From contig NZ_AXAJ01000002.1 of assembly GCF_000472445.1 (NCBI RefSeq), positions 496,001 through 560,000 of the forward strand: a stretch of DNA of 64,000 nucleotides. The letters run 5' to 3'. Position numbers and translations under genes: made by a program. Below, in pieces: positions 45,304 through 54,864 of this stretch (position 1 is the first letter of the stretch; each line of letters begins with the position of its first letter). The notes below the pieces were generated by a model. That model worked only from the letters and a program-made list of their open reading frames with translations, made no database searches and had not been told where the DNA came from. This DNA comes from Burkholderia sp. WSM2230. Its GTDB lineage: Bacteria; Pseudomonadota; Gammaproteobacteria; Burkholderiales; Burkholderiaceae.

Positions 45304-47402
45304 ACGCTCGCGCCGGCTTTCTCGCTCGACGGCCCGATGCCCTGAGCAGCACCAATTTGCGCGCCCTCGCCGGGCCGGTGCTGATCTGCATGATCCTCGG
45401 CATGATGATTCTGCCGTTGCCGCCGTTCCTGCTGGATCTGCTGTTCACCTTCAACATCGCGCTTTCGGTGATGGTGCTGCTCGTCAGCATGTACACGATG
45501 AAGCCGCTCGACTTCGCGGCATTCCCGAGCGTGCTGCTGTTCTCGACCTTGCTGCGCCTCTCGCTGAACGTGGCGTCGACGCGTGTCGTGCTGCTAGAAG
45601 GCCACACCGGTCCTGACGCCGCGGGCCAGGTGATCGAGTCGTTCGGCCACTTCCTGGTGGGCGGCAACTTCGCGGTCGGTATCGTCGTCTTCATCATTTT
45701 GATGGTGATCAACTTCATGGTGATCACCAAGGGCGCTGGGCGGATCGCGGAAGTGTCCGCGCGCTTCACGCTCGACGCGATGCCCGGCAAGCAGATGGCG
45801 ATCGACGCCGATCTGAACGCCGGCCTCATCAACGAAGAGCAGGCGCGCAAGCGTCGCGCGGAAGTCTCGCAGGAAGCCGAGTTTTACGGCTCCATGGACG
45901 GCGCGAGCAAGTTTGTGCGCGGCGATGCGATTGCCGGCCTGCTGATCATGGTGATCAACATCTTCGGCGGACTGATTGTCGGGATGGTTCAGCACGGCAT
46001 GGACTTCGCGTCGGCGGGGAAGAACTACACGCTTTTGACGATCGGCGACGGCCTTGTCGCGCAGATTCCGTCGCTGGTGATTTCGACGGCCGCCGGTGTG
46101 ATCGTGTCGCGCGTCGCGACCAATGAAGACATCGGCACCCAGCTCACCGGGCAGCTTTTCACAAACCCGCGCGTGCTGATGATTACCGGCTGCATTCTGG
46201 TCTTGATGGGCCTGATCCCGGGCATGCCGCATTTCGCGTTTCTGATTCTGGGCGGCGGTCTGATCCAGCTTGGCCGCACGATGAAGAAGCGTGCCGAGGA
46301 ACGCAAGAACACGACGGCGCTCGTGGATGTCGCGCCGGCCGCGGTCACACCGGTCGAAAACACCGAAGCAAGCTGGGACGACGTGACGATGATCGACACG
46401 CTCGGCCTGGAAGTCGGCTACCGGCTGATTCCGCTCGTCGACAAGAACTCGGACGGCGAGCTGCTCAAGCGGATCAAGAGCATCCGCAAGAAGTTCGCGC
46501 AGGAAATCGGCTTTCTGCCGCCGGTCATCCACATTCGCGACAATCTGGAGTTGCGGCCGAACGGTTATCGCATCGCGCTCAAGGGCGTGGAAGTGGGCGT
46601 CGGCGAAGCGTATCCGGGCCAATGGCTCGCGATCAACCCAGGCCAGGTTTCGGCCGCGCTGCCCGGCACGCCGACGCAGGATCCGGCGTTCGGTCTGCCC
46701 GCCATCTGGATCGATACGAATCTGCGCGAACAGGCGCAGGTGTACGGCTACACCGTGGTCGATTCGAGCACCGTGGTCGCAACGCACCTGAATCACCTCG
46801 TGGTCACGCATGCGTCCGAACTGCTCGGCCGCCGCGAAGTGCAGGCGCTGCTCGAGCGGATGCAGAAAGATACGCCGTCGCTTGTCGACGATCTGGTGCC
46901 GAAGACGCTGCCGCTAACCACGTTGCAAAAGGTGCTGCAAAACCTGCTGGAGGAAGGCGTGCCGATCCGCGACCTGCGCACCATCCTCGAAGCACTGTCC
47001 GAACACACGCCGAAGATCACCGACGCGCACGATCTCACCGCTGCGGTGCGTCTTGCGCTGGGCCGCGCGATCACGCAGCAGTGGTTTCCCGGCACCGGCG
47101 ACATGCAGGTGATGGGCCTCGACTCGAATCTCGAACGCGTGCTCTCGCAGGCGCTTTCCACCGGTTCCAACCCCGGCCTCGAGCCTGGCCTCGCGCATAC
47201 GCTGATGACCGAAACGCAGAAGGCGATGAGCCGTCAGCAGAACATGGGCCTCGCGCCGGTGCTGCTCGTGCAGCATGCATTGCGGCCGATGCTCGCGCGT
47301 TTCCTGCGCCGCAGCCTGCCGCAGCTCAAAGTGCTGTCGTACGCAGAAGTGCCCGATACGCGCAACATCAAGGTAGTGAATCTGATCGGCGCGCATGGTT
47401 GA
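45300..47402 (+). CDS. flhA: Flagellar export gate protein FlhA
   Basis: 700 aa. The N-terminal half has eight membrane helices with the FHIPEP-type signature around RLSLNVASTRVVLLEGH and GKQMAIDADLNAGLINEEQA. The C-terminal cytoplasmic half (about 360-700) forms the export nonamer ring. It is the core of the flagellar type III export gate and uses the proton motive force. flhB-flhA end at a terminator, so flhF has its own leader. Confidence 0.97.
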   Translation: MNARAGFLARRPDALSSTNLRALAGPVLICMILGMMILPLPPFLLDLLFTFNIALSVMVLLVSMYTMKPLDFAAFPSVLLFSTLLRLSLNVASTRVVLLEGHTGPDAAGQVIESFGHFLVGGNFAVGIVVFIILMVINFMVITKGAGRIAEVSARFTLDAMPGKQMAIDADLNAGLINEEQARKRRAEVSQEAEFYGSMDGASKFVRGDAIAGLLIMVINIFGGLIVGMVQHGMDFASAGKNYTLLTIGDGLVAQIPSLVISTAAGVIVSRVATNEDIGTQLTGQLFTNPRVLMITGCILVLMGLIPGMPHFAFLILGGGLIQLGRTMKKRAEERKNTTALVDVAPAAVTPVENTEASWDDVTMIDTLGLEVGYRLIPLVDKNSDGELLKRIKSIRKKFAQEIGFLPPVIHIRDNLELRPNGYRIALKGVEVGVGEAYPGQWLAINPGQVSAALPGTPTQDPAFGLPAIWIDTNLREQAQVYGYTVVDSSTVVATHLNHLVVTHASELLGRREVQALLERMQKDTPSLVDDLVPKTLPLTTLQKVLQNLLEEGVPIRDLRTILEALSEHTPKITDAHDLTAAVRLALGRAITQQWFPGTGDMQVMGLDSNLERVLSQALSTGSNPGLEPGLAHTLMTETQKAMSRQQNMGLAPVLLVQHALRPMLARFLRRSLPQLKVLSYAEVPDTRNIKVVNLIGAHG

Positions 47403-47755
47403 AGCGCCACCGGTAGCGCGGTGCTTGCCGCGCGCATGACAAGTGGATCGACACTCCACAGATTGGCCGGCGCCTGAGGCGCCGGTTTTCATTTCCGCGC
47501 CTGACTTTTCGCACCGCGAACGTATTGGCGAGGCCATGCTTCGGTCGCGGCAGCCGCACGCGTTCAGGCGGCGTGGCGCGGCCCGTTTCTGCGATGCGGC
47601 CAACGTGGCTGACGGCTTTTCTCCATCGTTCGAATTACCCACGTTTCACGGCCTTTATCCACCGATCGTCGGTCGACGGGTTTGGCAATAATGATCTCAA
47701 TGGGAAGCGGTGTGTTGCCGGTCCGTCAGTCCGTATACCTCATCGGGGGTCCAGC
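47403..47755 (+). other. flhA-flhF intergenic region
   Basis: Holds the flhA terminator (47466-47489) and then the flhF leader. No gene is seen and no clear sigma-28 site. Confidence 0.45.
47466..47489 (+). terminator. flhBA terminator
   Basis: CCGGCGCC and GGCGCCGG form an 8-bp stem around TGA, followed by TTTTC. Confidence 0.85.
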
Positions 47756-49768
47756 TTGAACATTCGTAAATTTATCGGTGCCACCAGTCGCGACGCACTG
47801 CGTCTCGTGCGCGAAGCACTGGGCGCCGACGCGGTCGTGCTGTCCAATCGGACAATGGATGACGGCAGCGTCGAGATCGTCGCGTTGGCCGACAGCGACC
47901 TTGCGGCGATTACGCCCAAGGCACCGCGCGCGGACACCGGCGCGGCGCCATCTGCATCGGCCAATACGGCGGTCGGGCAGCACGCATTGGGTGCGTCCAC
48001 CTCGCCGCGCGCGATGCCCGCTGCGCAGCCGATGCAGGCTAATCCGTATGCGAGTGGCATGCCCGACGTGTTCTCGTCGGTGTTCGGCGCAAGCCCGGAA
48101 GCCGGGACCGAGACGTCGGGCAGCTTTGCCGACTCCACGCTTGCAGGCGGCCACGATGCGCAGCCTGCCGCCAAGGTGATTCCGAGCGCGGCCATGAATG
48201 CGGCGATGAAGTCGGCAAGGCCCTCCGCCGCGCCGGCCGACACGCGCAAGAGCGCATTGCCCGGCGCGTCCGTTTCCACGGCGGCGGCAGCCGCGGCAGC
48301 GAAGCACGCCGCGGCGCCGCAAGCGCAACCGATCCACGTCGGCCAGCCGAGCGCGCGCGCCGCGGCAGCGCGTTTGAACGACGACATTCGCGCCGATCTG
48401 TTGAAGGCCGCCGGCGTGCCGTCAGCATCCGCATCCGCCGCGCCGGCCGCCGACTTGCAAGGGCCGCGCACGCTGGCCGAGTCGAATCCGTGGCTCATCG
48501 ATCACGCGCGACGCATTGCCGCCGAACAGGAGCAGCACGGCGACTATCGCGCTCGCCCGGGCCCGATGACGCCGGCCGACGCAATGGCCAAGGGCCTCGG
48601 CGCCACCGCGGAGCCCGCCAAGGTCGACCCTGCGCCGGGCGACAACACGCCGGATTGGGCTCGCGAAGCCGCACAGGTCGCCGCGCGCCGCGCCGCGCAG
48701 AAATTCGCGCCGACGCCCTCGGCGGCTGACGACTCGCGCACGCCTGCTGCCGTCGCGGAAGCGATCAAGGCGCGCATGGAGCAGGTCGTCAAGGAAACCG
48801 TGATGAGCGAGCTGTCGTCGCTGCGCGGCATGATGGAAGAGCAGTTCGCGGGCCTCATGTGGGGCGACCGCCAGCGCCGCAATCCGGCGCACGGCGCGCT
48901 CACCAAGCATCTGTTTGCCGCCGGTTTCTCCGCGCAGCTCGTGCAGATGATGGTGGACAACCTGCCCGAGGACGTCGACAACATGGACGACGGCATGGAC
49001 TGGGTGCGCTCGGTGCTCGCCTCCAATCTGCCTGTGATGGAAGACGAAGACACGCTGATGGAACGCGGCGGTGTGTTTGCGCTGATGGGCCCGACGGGCG
49101 TGGGCAAGACCACGACGACCGCCAAGCTCGCCGCGCGCTGCGTGATGCGCTTCGGCGCCAGCAAGGTCGCGCTGCTCACGACCGACAGCTACCGGATCGG
49201 TGGCCACGAGCAACTGCGCATCTTCGGCAAGATTCTCGGCGTGTCGGTTCACGCGGTGAAAGACAGCGCCGATCTGCAACTCGCGCTCTCCGAATTGCGC
49301 AACAAGCACATCGTGCTGATCGACACGATCGGCATGAGCCAGCGCGACCGACTCGTATCCGATCAGATAGCGATGCTGAGCCGCGCGGGTCAGCCGGTGC
49401 AGCGTCTGTTGCTGCTCAACGCAACCAGCCACGGCGACACGCTCAACGAAGTGGTGCAGGCGTATCAGCGCGGACCGGATCAGCAGCCGCTCGCCGGCTG
49501 CATTCTCACCAAGCTCGACGAAGCCACCAACCTGGGCGGCGTGCTCGATACGGTGATCCGCTACAAGCTGCCGGTGCACTACGTGTCGACCGGTCAGAAA
49601 GTGCCGGAAAACCTTTACGTTGCGACCAAACGTTTTCTGCTCAAGAGCGCGTTCTGCATTCCGCGCGATCACTCGCCGTTCGTCCCGCATGACGACGACG
49701 TGCCTGCGCTGCTCTCCGCGCTGTCCGCGCGTTCGACCGCTGAATTGCATGAGGTCCGCTTTGGATAA
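47756..49768 (+). CDS. flhF: Signal-recognition-type GTPase FlhF
   Basis: 670 aa. The B domain starts NIRKFIGATSRDALRLVREALG. An Ala/Pro-rich linker of about 280 residues follows. The NG GTPase domain (about 385-670) has P-loop GPTGVGKTTTTAKLAA, DSYRIGGHEQL, DTIGMSQRD and TKLDEATNLGG. FlhF places the flagellum at the pole in polar flagellates. The start is a TTG at 47756, five bases after GGGGGT; no ATG or GTG fits the conserved N terminus. The linker makes it much longer than usual (380-480 aa). Confidence 0.93.
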   Translation: MNIRKFIGATSRDALRLVREALGADAVVLSNRTMDDGSVEIVALADSDLAAITPKAPRADTGAAPSASANTAVGQHALGASTSPRAMPAAQPMQANPYASGMPDVFSSVFGASPEAGTETSGSFADSTLAGGHDAQPAAKVIPSAAMNAAMKSARPSAAPADTRKSALPGASVSTAAAAAAAKHAAAPQAQPIHVGQPSARAAAARLNDDIRADLLKAAGVPSASASAAPAADLQGPRTLAESNPWLIDHARRIAAEQEQHGDYRARPGPMTPADAMAKGLGATAEPAKVDPAPGDNTPDWAREAAQVAARRAAQKFAPTPSAADDSRTPAAVAEAIKARMEQVVKETVMSELSSLRGMMEEQFAGLMWGDRQRRNPAHGALTKHLFAAGFSAQLVQMMVDNLPEDVDNMDDGMDWVRSVLASNLPVMEDEDTLMERGGVFALMGPTGVGKTTTTAKLAARCVMRFGASKVALLTTDSYRIGGHEQLRIFGKILGVSVHAVKDSADLQLALSELRNKHIVLIDTIGMSQRDRLVSDQIAMLSRAGQPVQRLLLLNATSHGDTLNEVVQAYQRGPDQQPLAGCILTKLDEATNLGGVLDTVIRYKLPVHYVSTGQKVPENLYVATKRFLLKSAFCIPRDHSPFVPHDDDVPALLSALSARSTAELHEVRFG

Positions 49769-50630
49769 GCTCGTCTCCGATCAGGCAGAAGGACTGCGGC
49801 GCCTCCTCGCGCGCAGCGGCTCGCGCGTGATTTCGGTGACGGCCGGGTCCGTCGGCGCGGGCTGTACGTCCACGGTGGTCAATCTTGCCGCCGCGCTCGC
49901 GCAGCAAGGCAAGGACGTGCTCGTGATCGACGAGTGCGTGGGCGACAAGTCGGTGAGTGCGCTTGCCGGCAACCTGCGCGGTGGCGGCAACTTCACCGCT
50001 GTGATGCGCGGCGAGATGGCGCTCGACGACGCCGCCTCGCGGCATCCGCTCGGCTTCTCGGTGCTGGCAGCCTCGCGTGCGCATCGCGAGGGCTATAGCG
50101 CGGCGCAATTCGGCGTGCTGCTGCACGGCTCAGCCGACATCGTGCTGATCGACGCGCAGCTGGACCCGCAAGGGCATCTGTCCGCGCTCGCGATGCAGGC
50201 GCATGACGTGATGATCGTCACGCGCATGGCCGCTCAGGCGATCACGGACGCGTATGCATGCATGAAGCGCCTGCACTACGCGCATGCGCTCGCGCAGTTT
50301 CGCGTGCTGGTGAACCACGTGCAGAGCGTGGAAGACGCCCGCACCGCTTTTACAAACCTGGCCGGCGTGGCCGGGCGCTACCTCGCGGTGGCGCTGGAGG
50401 ACGCCGGTTGCATTGCCGCGGATGTGCGGATGGCGCGAGCCGAGGAGTTGTCGCGTTGTGTCGTCGATGCATTTCCGTCGACACCGGCTGCGCGCGATTT
50501 CCGGCACCTCGCAGCCGAATTGCAGTACTGGCCGATGCGGCCAGCGATGTCGTCGCAAACGCCATGGATGGCGCCTGCGACAGTTTCAGCGGCGCAACAC
50601 GCCGACCAACCGTCTGCGCAGCACGCCTGA
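49761..50630 (+). CDS. flhG: FlhG/FleN-type MinD-like protein with degenerate P-loop
   Basis: 289 aa. The FlhG hallmark DQAEGLRRLL is at the N terminus (residues 6-15). In true FlhG it is followed by KGGxGKT, but here that region reads TAGSVGAGCTSTVVNLA, so both canonical lysines are missing. Later motifs VLVIDECVGDKSV and IVLIDAQLDPQG keep the fold. It likely still regulates flagellar number or FlhF but may not hydrolyse ATP. The TTG at 49761 has GAGG upstream; the ATG at 49749 (four codons longer) lacks a site. It overlaps flhF by 8 bp. Confidence 0.85.
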   Translation: MDKLVSDQAEGLRRLLARSGSRVISVTAGSVGAGCTSTVVNLAAALAQQGKDVLVIDECVGDKSVSALAGNLRGGGNFTAVMRGEMALDDAASRHPLGFSVLAASRAHREGYSAAQFGVLLHGSADIVLIDAQLDPQGHLSALAMQAHDVMIVTRMAAQAITDAYACMKRLHYAHALAQFRVLVNHVQSVEDARTAFTNLAGVAGRYLAVALEDAGCIAADVRMARAEELSRCVVDAFPSTPAARDFRHLAAELQYWPMRPAMSSQTPWMAPATVSAAQHADQPSAQHA

Positions 50631-50658
50631 GAGGCGGCACAAGGACAAGGGGAGCACG

Positions 50659-51393
50659 ATGTATAACGCTCAGGGAAAGATTTCCCAAGCCGATGTTTTG
50701 ACGAAGTACGCACCGCTCGTGCGTCGACTCGGCTTGCAGCTCGTCGCCAAAATGCCGGCCAGCGTCGATCTCGACGATCTGATTCAGGCCGGCATGATTG
50801 GCCTGCTGGATGCCGCGAGCCGCTACAAGGAAGATCAGGGCGCGCAGTTCGAGACTTACGCGAGCCAGCGGATTCGCGGCGCGATGCTCGACGAATTGCG
50901 CAGCAACGACTGGTTGCCGCGCAGCTTGCGGCGCACTTCGCGAGAAGTGGAAACGGCCGTGCACAAGGTGGAGCAGAACCTGGGCCGCTCGGCAAGCGAA
51001 ACGGAAATTGCCGAACACCTGCAAATGCCGCTCGACGAGTATCAGTCGATGCTGCAGGATCTGCACGGCAGCCAGCTTATCTACTACGAAGACTTCGACC
51101 GTTCCGCGGACGACGAACCGTTTCTCGACCGCTACTGCGTCGATCATTCGGACCCGCTGTCCGCCCTGCTCGACGAGAGCCTGCGCTCGGCACTGGTCGA
51201 GGCCATCGACCGCTTGCCGGAACGCGAGAAACTGCTGATGTCGCTGTACTACGAGCGCGGCATGAATCTGCGCGAAATCGGCGCGGTGATGGAAGTCAGC
51301 GAGTCGCGCGTGTGTCAGCTGCACAGCCAGGCAGTGGCGCGTTTGCGCACGCGCCTGCGCGAAATGGCCTGGGCGAACGCCGAGACGACCTGA
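50659..51393 (+). CDS. fliA: Flagellar sigma factor FliA (sigma-28)
   Basis: 244 aa. Region 2 spans DLDDLIQAGMIGLLDAASRY and FETYASQRIRGAMLDELRS, which bind the -10 element; region 3 covers about 95-150. Region 4 helix-turn-helix is MNLREIGAVMEVSESRVCQL. It directs transcription of fliC, motA, flgM and ycgR promoters seen in this window and is held by FlgM. The ATG at 50659 follows GGGGAGC. Confidence 0.97.
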   Translation: MYNAQGKISQADVLTKYAPLVRRLGLQLVAKMPASVDLDDLIQAGMIGLLDAASRYKEDQGAQFETYASQRIRGAMLDELRSNDWLPRSLRRTSREVETAVHKVEQNLGRSASETEIAEHLQMPLDEYQSMLQDLHGSQLIYYEDFDRSADDEPFLDRYCVDHSDPLSALLDESLRSALVEAIDRLPEREKLLMSLYYERGMNLREIGAVMEVSESRVCQLHSQAVARLRTRLREMAWANAETT

Positions 51394-51496
51394 GCGGTTT
51401 GCGTTGCGCACCCATGCCGAGCGACGCGGTCGACTGGCAAACGCGGTTGCGCACCAAGTTTGAGTTGCAAAGCGAGGGCGCTGCACGCGCCCAGTG

Positions 51497-51904
51497 TCAG
51501 GCGTCCGCCATTTCATGCTCGGCCGCGAGCGCGAGAAAAGCGGAACGCGACATGCCATGCGCCTGCGCGTATTCGTCGATTTCATGCACCAGCGCCTCGG
51601 GCAACGAGATGTTGATGCGCACCGCCTTCTTCAGCGCGGGAATGTTGCGGGTTGTCACAAAGCCCCACGTGAAACCCGCGTAGTCAGGATTACGCCGATG
51701 CTCGTCTAGCGTTAGCCTTTCGGGGATCGGCAAGCCTTCGTCGAGCAGCGTGTCCAGATGCGCCTCGATTGCTTCTTTCGCGTTCGCGTAAGCCTCCTCC
51801 AGCGTATTTCCCGCAGAATGACAACCCGGGATATCCGGCACGATGACGCCGAACGCGGTAGCAAGGCTGTGAAAATCTCGTTGGGGAAAGAGGAGATTTG
51901 ATCG
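51497..51904 (-). pseudogene. Orphan HicB-type antitoxin without a start codon
   Basis: The frame encodes a HicB-like domain (FGVIVPDIPGCHSAGNTLEEA) plus an Arc/CopG-type DNA-binding tail (AVRINISLPEALVHEIDEYAQ), about 135 codons. No ATG, GTG or TTG lies at the expected start; the conserved N-terminal strand begins LLFPQRDFHSLATAFG without a preceding initiation codon. An internal GTG at 51841 would omit it. The expected toxin gene hicA is not adjacent. It is probably a decaying solitary antitoxin, though a non-standard start cannot be excluded. Confidence 0.6.
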
Positions 51905-51983
51905 CGTGCGGCGCTCTTGGCGCCACCTGGCCAGATGGCCATCGCAGAGGACGAAGAGCGCGAGTGCGCGGCGCGGGCAGAAA

Positions 51984-52017
51984 ACAAAAAAGGGCTCGTC
52001 GTGGCGACGAGCCCTTT
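51984..52017 (-). terminator. flgMN terminator
   Basis: On the minus strand AAAGGGCTCGTCG and CGACGAGCCCTTT form a 13-bp stem around CCA, followed by TTTGTTTTC. It lies about 110 bp after the flgN stop. Confidence 0.88.
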
Positions 52018-52125
52018 GATCAATGTCTTTTTTGGTTTGCGCGACCGCAGTGGCCGGAGCGGACCGAGGTGCTCGAAGACGCGCCACTTTCGTGGCCTTT
52101 GGTATCAGACAGCGTCGGCCAGGTT

Positions 52126-52572
52126 TTAAACCGCCACGCGCGCCGGAATACGTCCGTCCGGGCCATAAAAACCGGCCTTTTGCGGCACCACCACCTGCAA
52201 AGCCGCCAGCGCGCGCTGGTTGTAGTCCATGCGCACGCGAATCAGTTCGCCGTTGCTTGTGTTCGAGCGGCGCGCGCGCTCGGCGGCTTTTTGCAGCAGC
52301 GACCATTGGGCGGCAATGCGCTCGTCGGTGCTGGACGCGAGCTCCATGCCGGCCCAGCCGGTCGGAAAACCCATGCCGGCGAGCAGTTCGTCGCGGCGCG
52401 TCTCAAGCTGCGCGAGCTCGCCGATCAACGCGGTCTTTTTCTCGATCACCGACGGCAGCAGCTCGACCGGCGACAAGGCGGTCAGCGCCTTGGTCTCGAG
52501 CGTCAGCACGGACGCGAACGCCTCGACGGCGGAATACTCTTCGGTAAGGGTGGCAAGCAGGGCGTCTTTCAT
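52126..52572 (-). CDS. flgN: FlgN-type export chaperone
   Basis: 148 aa, nearly all helix, starting MKDALLATLTEEYSAVEAF. This matches FlgN, the chaperone for hook-filament junction proteins FlgK and FlgL. It follows flgM with a gap of 93 bp, the usual flgMN pair. Sequence conservation is low, so the call depends on position, size and helical pattern. Confidence 0.8.
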   Translation of the reverse strand: MKDALLATLTEEYSAVEAFASVLTLETKALTALSPVELLPSVIEKKTALIGELAQLETRRDELLAGMGFPTGWAGMELASSTDERIAAQWSLLQKAAERARRSNTSNGELIRVRMDYNQRALAALQVVVPQKAGFYGPDGRIPARVAV

Positions 52573-52665
52573 CTCAACAACTCGCTGAAAACGACGGCTC
52601 GCGCTGGATAGGCGAGCCGGGTTTGTCGAACGCCGCCGGCCATTCACCGTACTTCGATGCGTCGA

Positions 52666-53019
52666 TTAGTTGCCGGTCGACGAGGATTTGTTCTGCAACA
52701 GTTCGCGTGCCGTGCTCAGCACGCCGTCGGCGATCTTGCCGGAGTCGATCGTCAGCGTGCCGTTTTTGATGGCCTGCTTGATCGACTCGACGTGCGCCGT
52801 GTCGATATCGGCCGAGCCGGACGCCGCGAGGCTGCGCAGATGCTGCGACAGACCCGACAGGCTGACGCTGGCGTCGCCCGAGCCGCTGGGAGTAGGTTGC
52901 GAGGCAGTGCCCGCCGTCTGCGCGCTGGTGTTCGCGGTCGCCGCGTCGCTTTGCTGCGAGCGGGTGAGGGCGTCTTTCAACGTCGGCAGATTCGAATTGG
53001 TTTGGGAATCGACTTTCAC
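52666..53019 (-). CDS. flgM: Anti-sigma-28 factor FlgM
   Basis: 117 aa. An unstructured Ser/Thr/Gln-rich N-terminal half precedes the conserved sigma-28-binding region IDTAHVESIKQAIKNGTLTID and a final helix TARELLQN. It keeps FliA inactive until it is exported through the finished hook. The gene has its own FliA promoter, giving negative feedback. Confidence 0.93.
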   Translation of the reverse strand: MKVDSQTNSNLPTLKDALTRSQQSDAATANTSAQTAGTASQPTPSGSGDASVSLSGLSQHLRSLAASGSADIDTAHVESIKQAIKNGTLTIDSGKIADGVLSTARELLQNKSSSTGN

Positions 53020-53047
53020 GATTGGCTTCCTGAACGATTTGATTCTG

Positions 53048-53075
53048 ATAACGGCAAGCGTCGATCAAAACTTTA
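53048..53075 (-). promoter_or_regulatory. Sigma-28 (FliA) promoter of flgM
   Basis: On the minus strand TAAAGTTT, 12 bases, GCCGTTAT, 28 bp before the flgM start. Spacing is one base longer than at fliC, motA and ycgR but within the tolerated range. Confidence 0.7.
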
Positions 53076-53172
53076 GCGCAATCGCTACAGCTTTTTCCTT
53101 GTCTATCAAGACGATCCGGCCCTGATACGGGCGGCGCGGCCCAACCGCTGGCGACGCGCGGCTCGCTCTCTT

Positions 53173-54648
53173 TCACAGTTGGATCTCCACCGTCGAGCCG
53201 TCCTTGACGATGCCCGAGATGATCTGGCCGTTGGCCGTCTTCACGCGAACCTGCTGACCCGGCGACGCGTTGTTCATCGCGCTGCCTTCCGACGAAATCG
53301 CGAAACCATCGCCGGCGGCCACGACCCGCACCGTTTGACCGATCGACACGGCGGACGCGCTTTTCAGCATGTCGCGGCGCAGCGGCATGCCGGGAGAGAC
53401 GCGCGTCAACGTGAGCGAGCCGACCGCCTGCGACGGATCGGTAACAATCGCCTGCGGCAAGCCGGTCAGATCGCCTTCGCGCGCGACCAGATCGGCGGCG
53501 GTGAGGACTTCCCCTGCCGACATCGCGCGGGCTGCGAGATAGTAGGTGGCGTGCAGAGAAATGCGCGCCTGCAGATAGATGGTCCACGGGCGCTGGCCCG
53601 CGCAACGCACGCCGACTGTCACGCGGCCCCACATGCGCGCGCCGCTCGGCATGAACGGTTCGAGCATCATGCACGCCGCGAGACCGCGCGGAAACGCGGG
53701 CGCGACGGTGATATCCACTTTGCCCGGCAAGCCCGCCGACTGCTGTTGCAGGAACGCGAGCGCCACCGCGCGGATCGCTTCAGGGTCTTGCTGGCCGGGC
53801 AGCGGCGCGGGCTGAGCCGCTGCCGCCGCGCGCGGATTCTGCTGGGCGACGGAGGCCGCGGGCGAGGCCGAGGTCGCGGCGGGCCGCGTCGCGGGCATAC
53901 GGGCGGTTGGCGCAGCGAGCGCGCTGTTCGTCGAATTGACCGATGCGCTGGAACGAGCCGCAACCGGTTTGCCGTCCGCGCCGAACTGCGGCGGCTCGCC
54001 GCGCGATGCGAGCGTGTCGAAGCTGTCCGGCGAGGAAGCGCCCGCAGACACGGCAGACCCGGCAGACCCCGCCGACCTGGACACCCCAGCCGCTGCGCGG
54101 CTTGCCACGCTCGACGGCGCATTCGCCGCCACCGGCTGAACGCCCGCATTCGTCGCACCCATCCCCGCGCGCCCTGGCGCTGGAATAGTGACGACACCGT
54201 TCGCGTCCGGCTTGAAATTCGTGCGGATCATCTGCGGCGCGGCGGGCGTGTCGCCCGAGCCCGCAATGACGATAGAGCCGCTCGCGTTGGCGGCGCGCGT
54301 GAACGGATCGGTGTCGCGCGTCGAGGGACTGCGCGTCAGCGACTGCGCGGTCGCGGCGGCGAGCGTGGCCGCCGAGCCGGTGCGTTTCGCGGGCGCGGTC
54401 TGCAGATGCTGGGCAAGCTCGGCAAGCGCCGCCGGGTTCTGTTCGTTCGGACCGGCAATCACGATCGGGCCGTCGGCCTCGCCGGCGTGCGCGGCATCGG
54501 CGAACAGAAACGTCGCGCCGCCAAGGGCGGACACGCCAAGCGACGAACTCAACACCAACCCGGCAGCGACCCGCAACGCCGCCACACTCATGCGATGCGC
54601 GGCCGCGCGTCTCACGCGGGGCGTCGGATCGAAAGTGGGCTGGTCCAT
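53173..54648 (-). CDS. flgA: FlgA, P-ring assembly chaperone, with long N-terminal extension
   Basis: About 491 aa. The C-terminal 200 residues are FlgA proper: the SAF domain has AMSAGEVLTAADLV, and the end GQQVRVKTANGQIISGIV is typical. A signal-like hydrophobic segment (AALRVAAGLVLSSSLGVSALGG) is near the N terminus. Between lie about 230 residues rich in Ala, Ser and Pro with two related segments GPIVIAGPNEQNPAAL and GSIVIAGSGDTPAAP. Typical FlgA is 220-240 aa, so the insert is unusual. The ATG at 54648 follows GGAG. It is divergent from flgB. Confidence 0.9.
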   Translation of the reverse strand: MDQPTFDPTPRVRRAAAHRMSVAALRVAAGLVLSSSLGVSALGGATFLFADAAHAGEADGPIVIAGPNEQNPAALAELAQHLQTAPAKRTGSAATLAAATAQSLTRSPSTRDTDPFTRAANASGSIVIAGSGDTPAAPQMIRTNFKPDANGVVTIPAPGRAGMGATNAGVQPVAANAPSSVASRAAAGVSRSAGSAGSAVSAGASSPDSFDTLASRGEPPQFGADGKPVAARSSASVNSTNSALAAPTARMPATRPAATSASPAASVAQQNPRAAAAAQPAPLPGQQDPEAIRAVALAFLQQQSAGLPGKVDITVAPAFPRGLAACMMLEPFMPSGARMWGRVTVGVRCAGQRPWTIYLQARISLHATYYLAARAMSAGEVLTAADLVAREGDLTGLPQAIVTDPSQAVGSLTLTRVSPGMPLRRDMLKSASAVSIGQTVRVVAAGDGFAISSEGSAMNNASPGQQVRVKTANGQIISGIVKDGSTVEIQL

Positions 54649-54864
54649 CACGGTTCTCCATCGAATGAATTCGGTACGCCTTGCATTCTATTGAGCGCCC
54701 CCTTCGCGCAAACGTTGAATAGAAGCCCCCTTTCCCGGTTATTCGTCCGATTGCTGCTTGCGCGGCGCCCATAAGATGCTCCTCATGCAAAAAGGCGTTC
54801 CCGTCTGATGCAGCCCTCACGCGAGGCGCACGGGAAGCCTCGGGACCGTTCTCCGGAGATTCTT

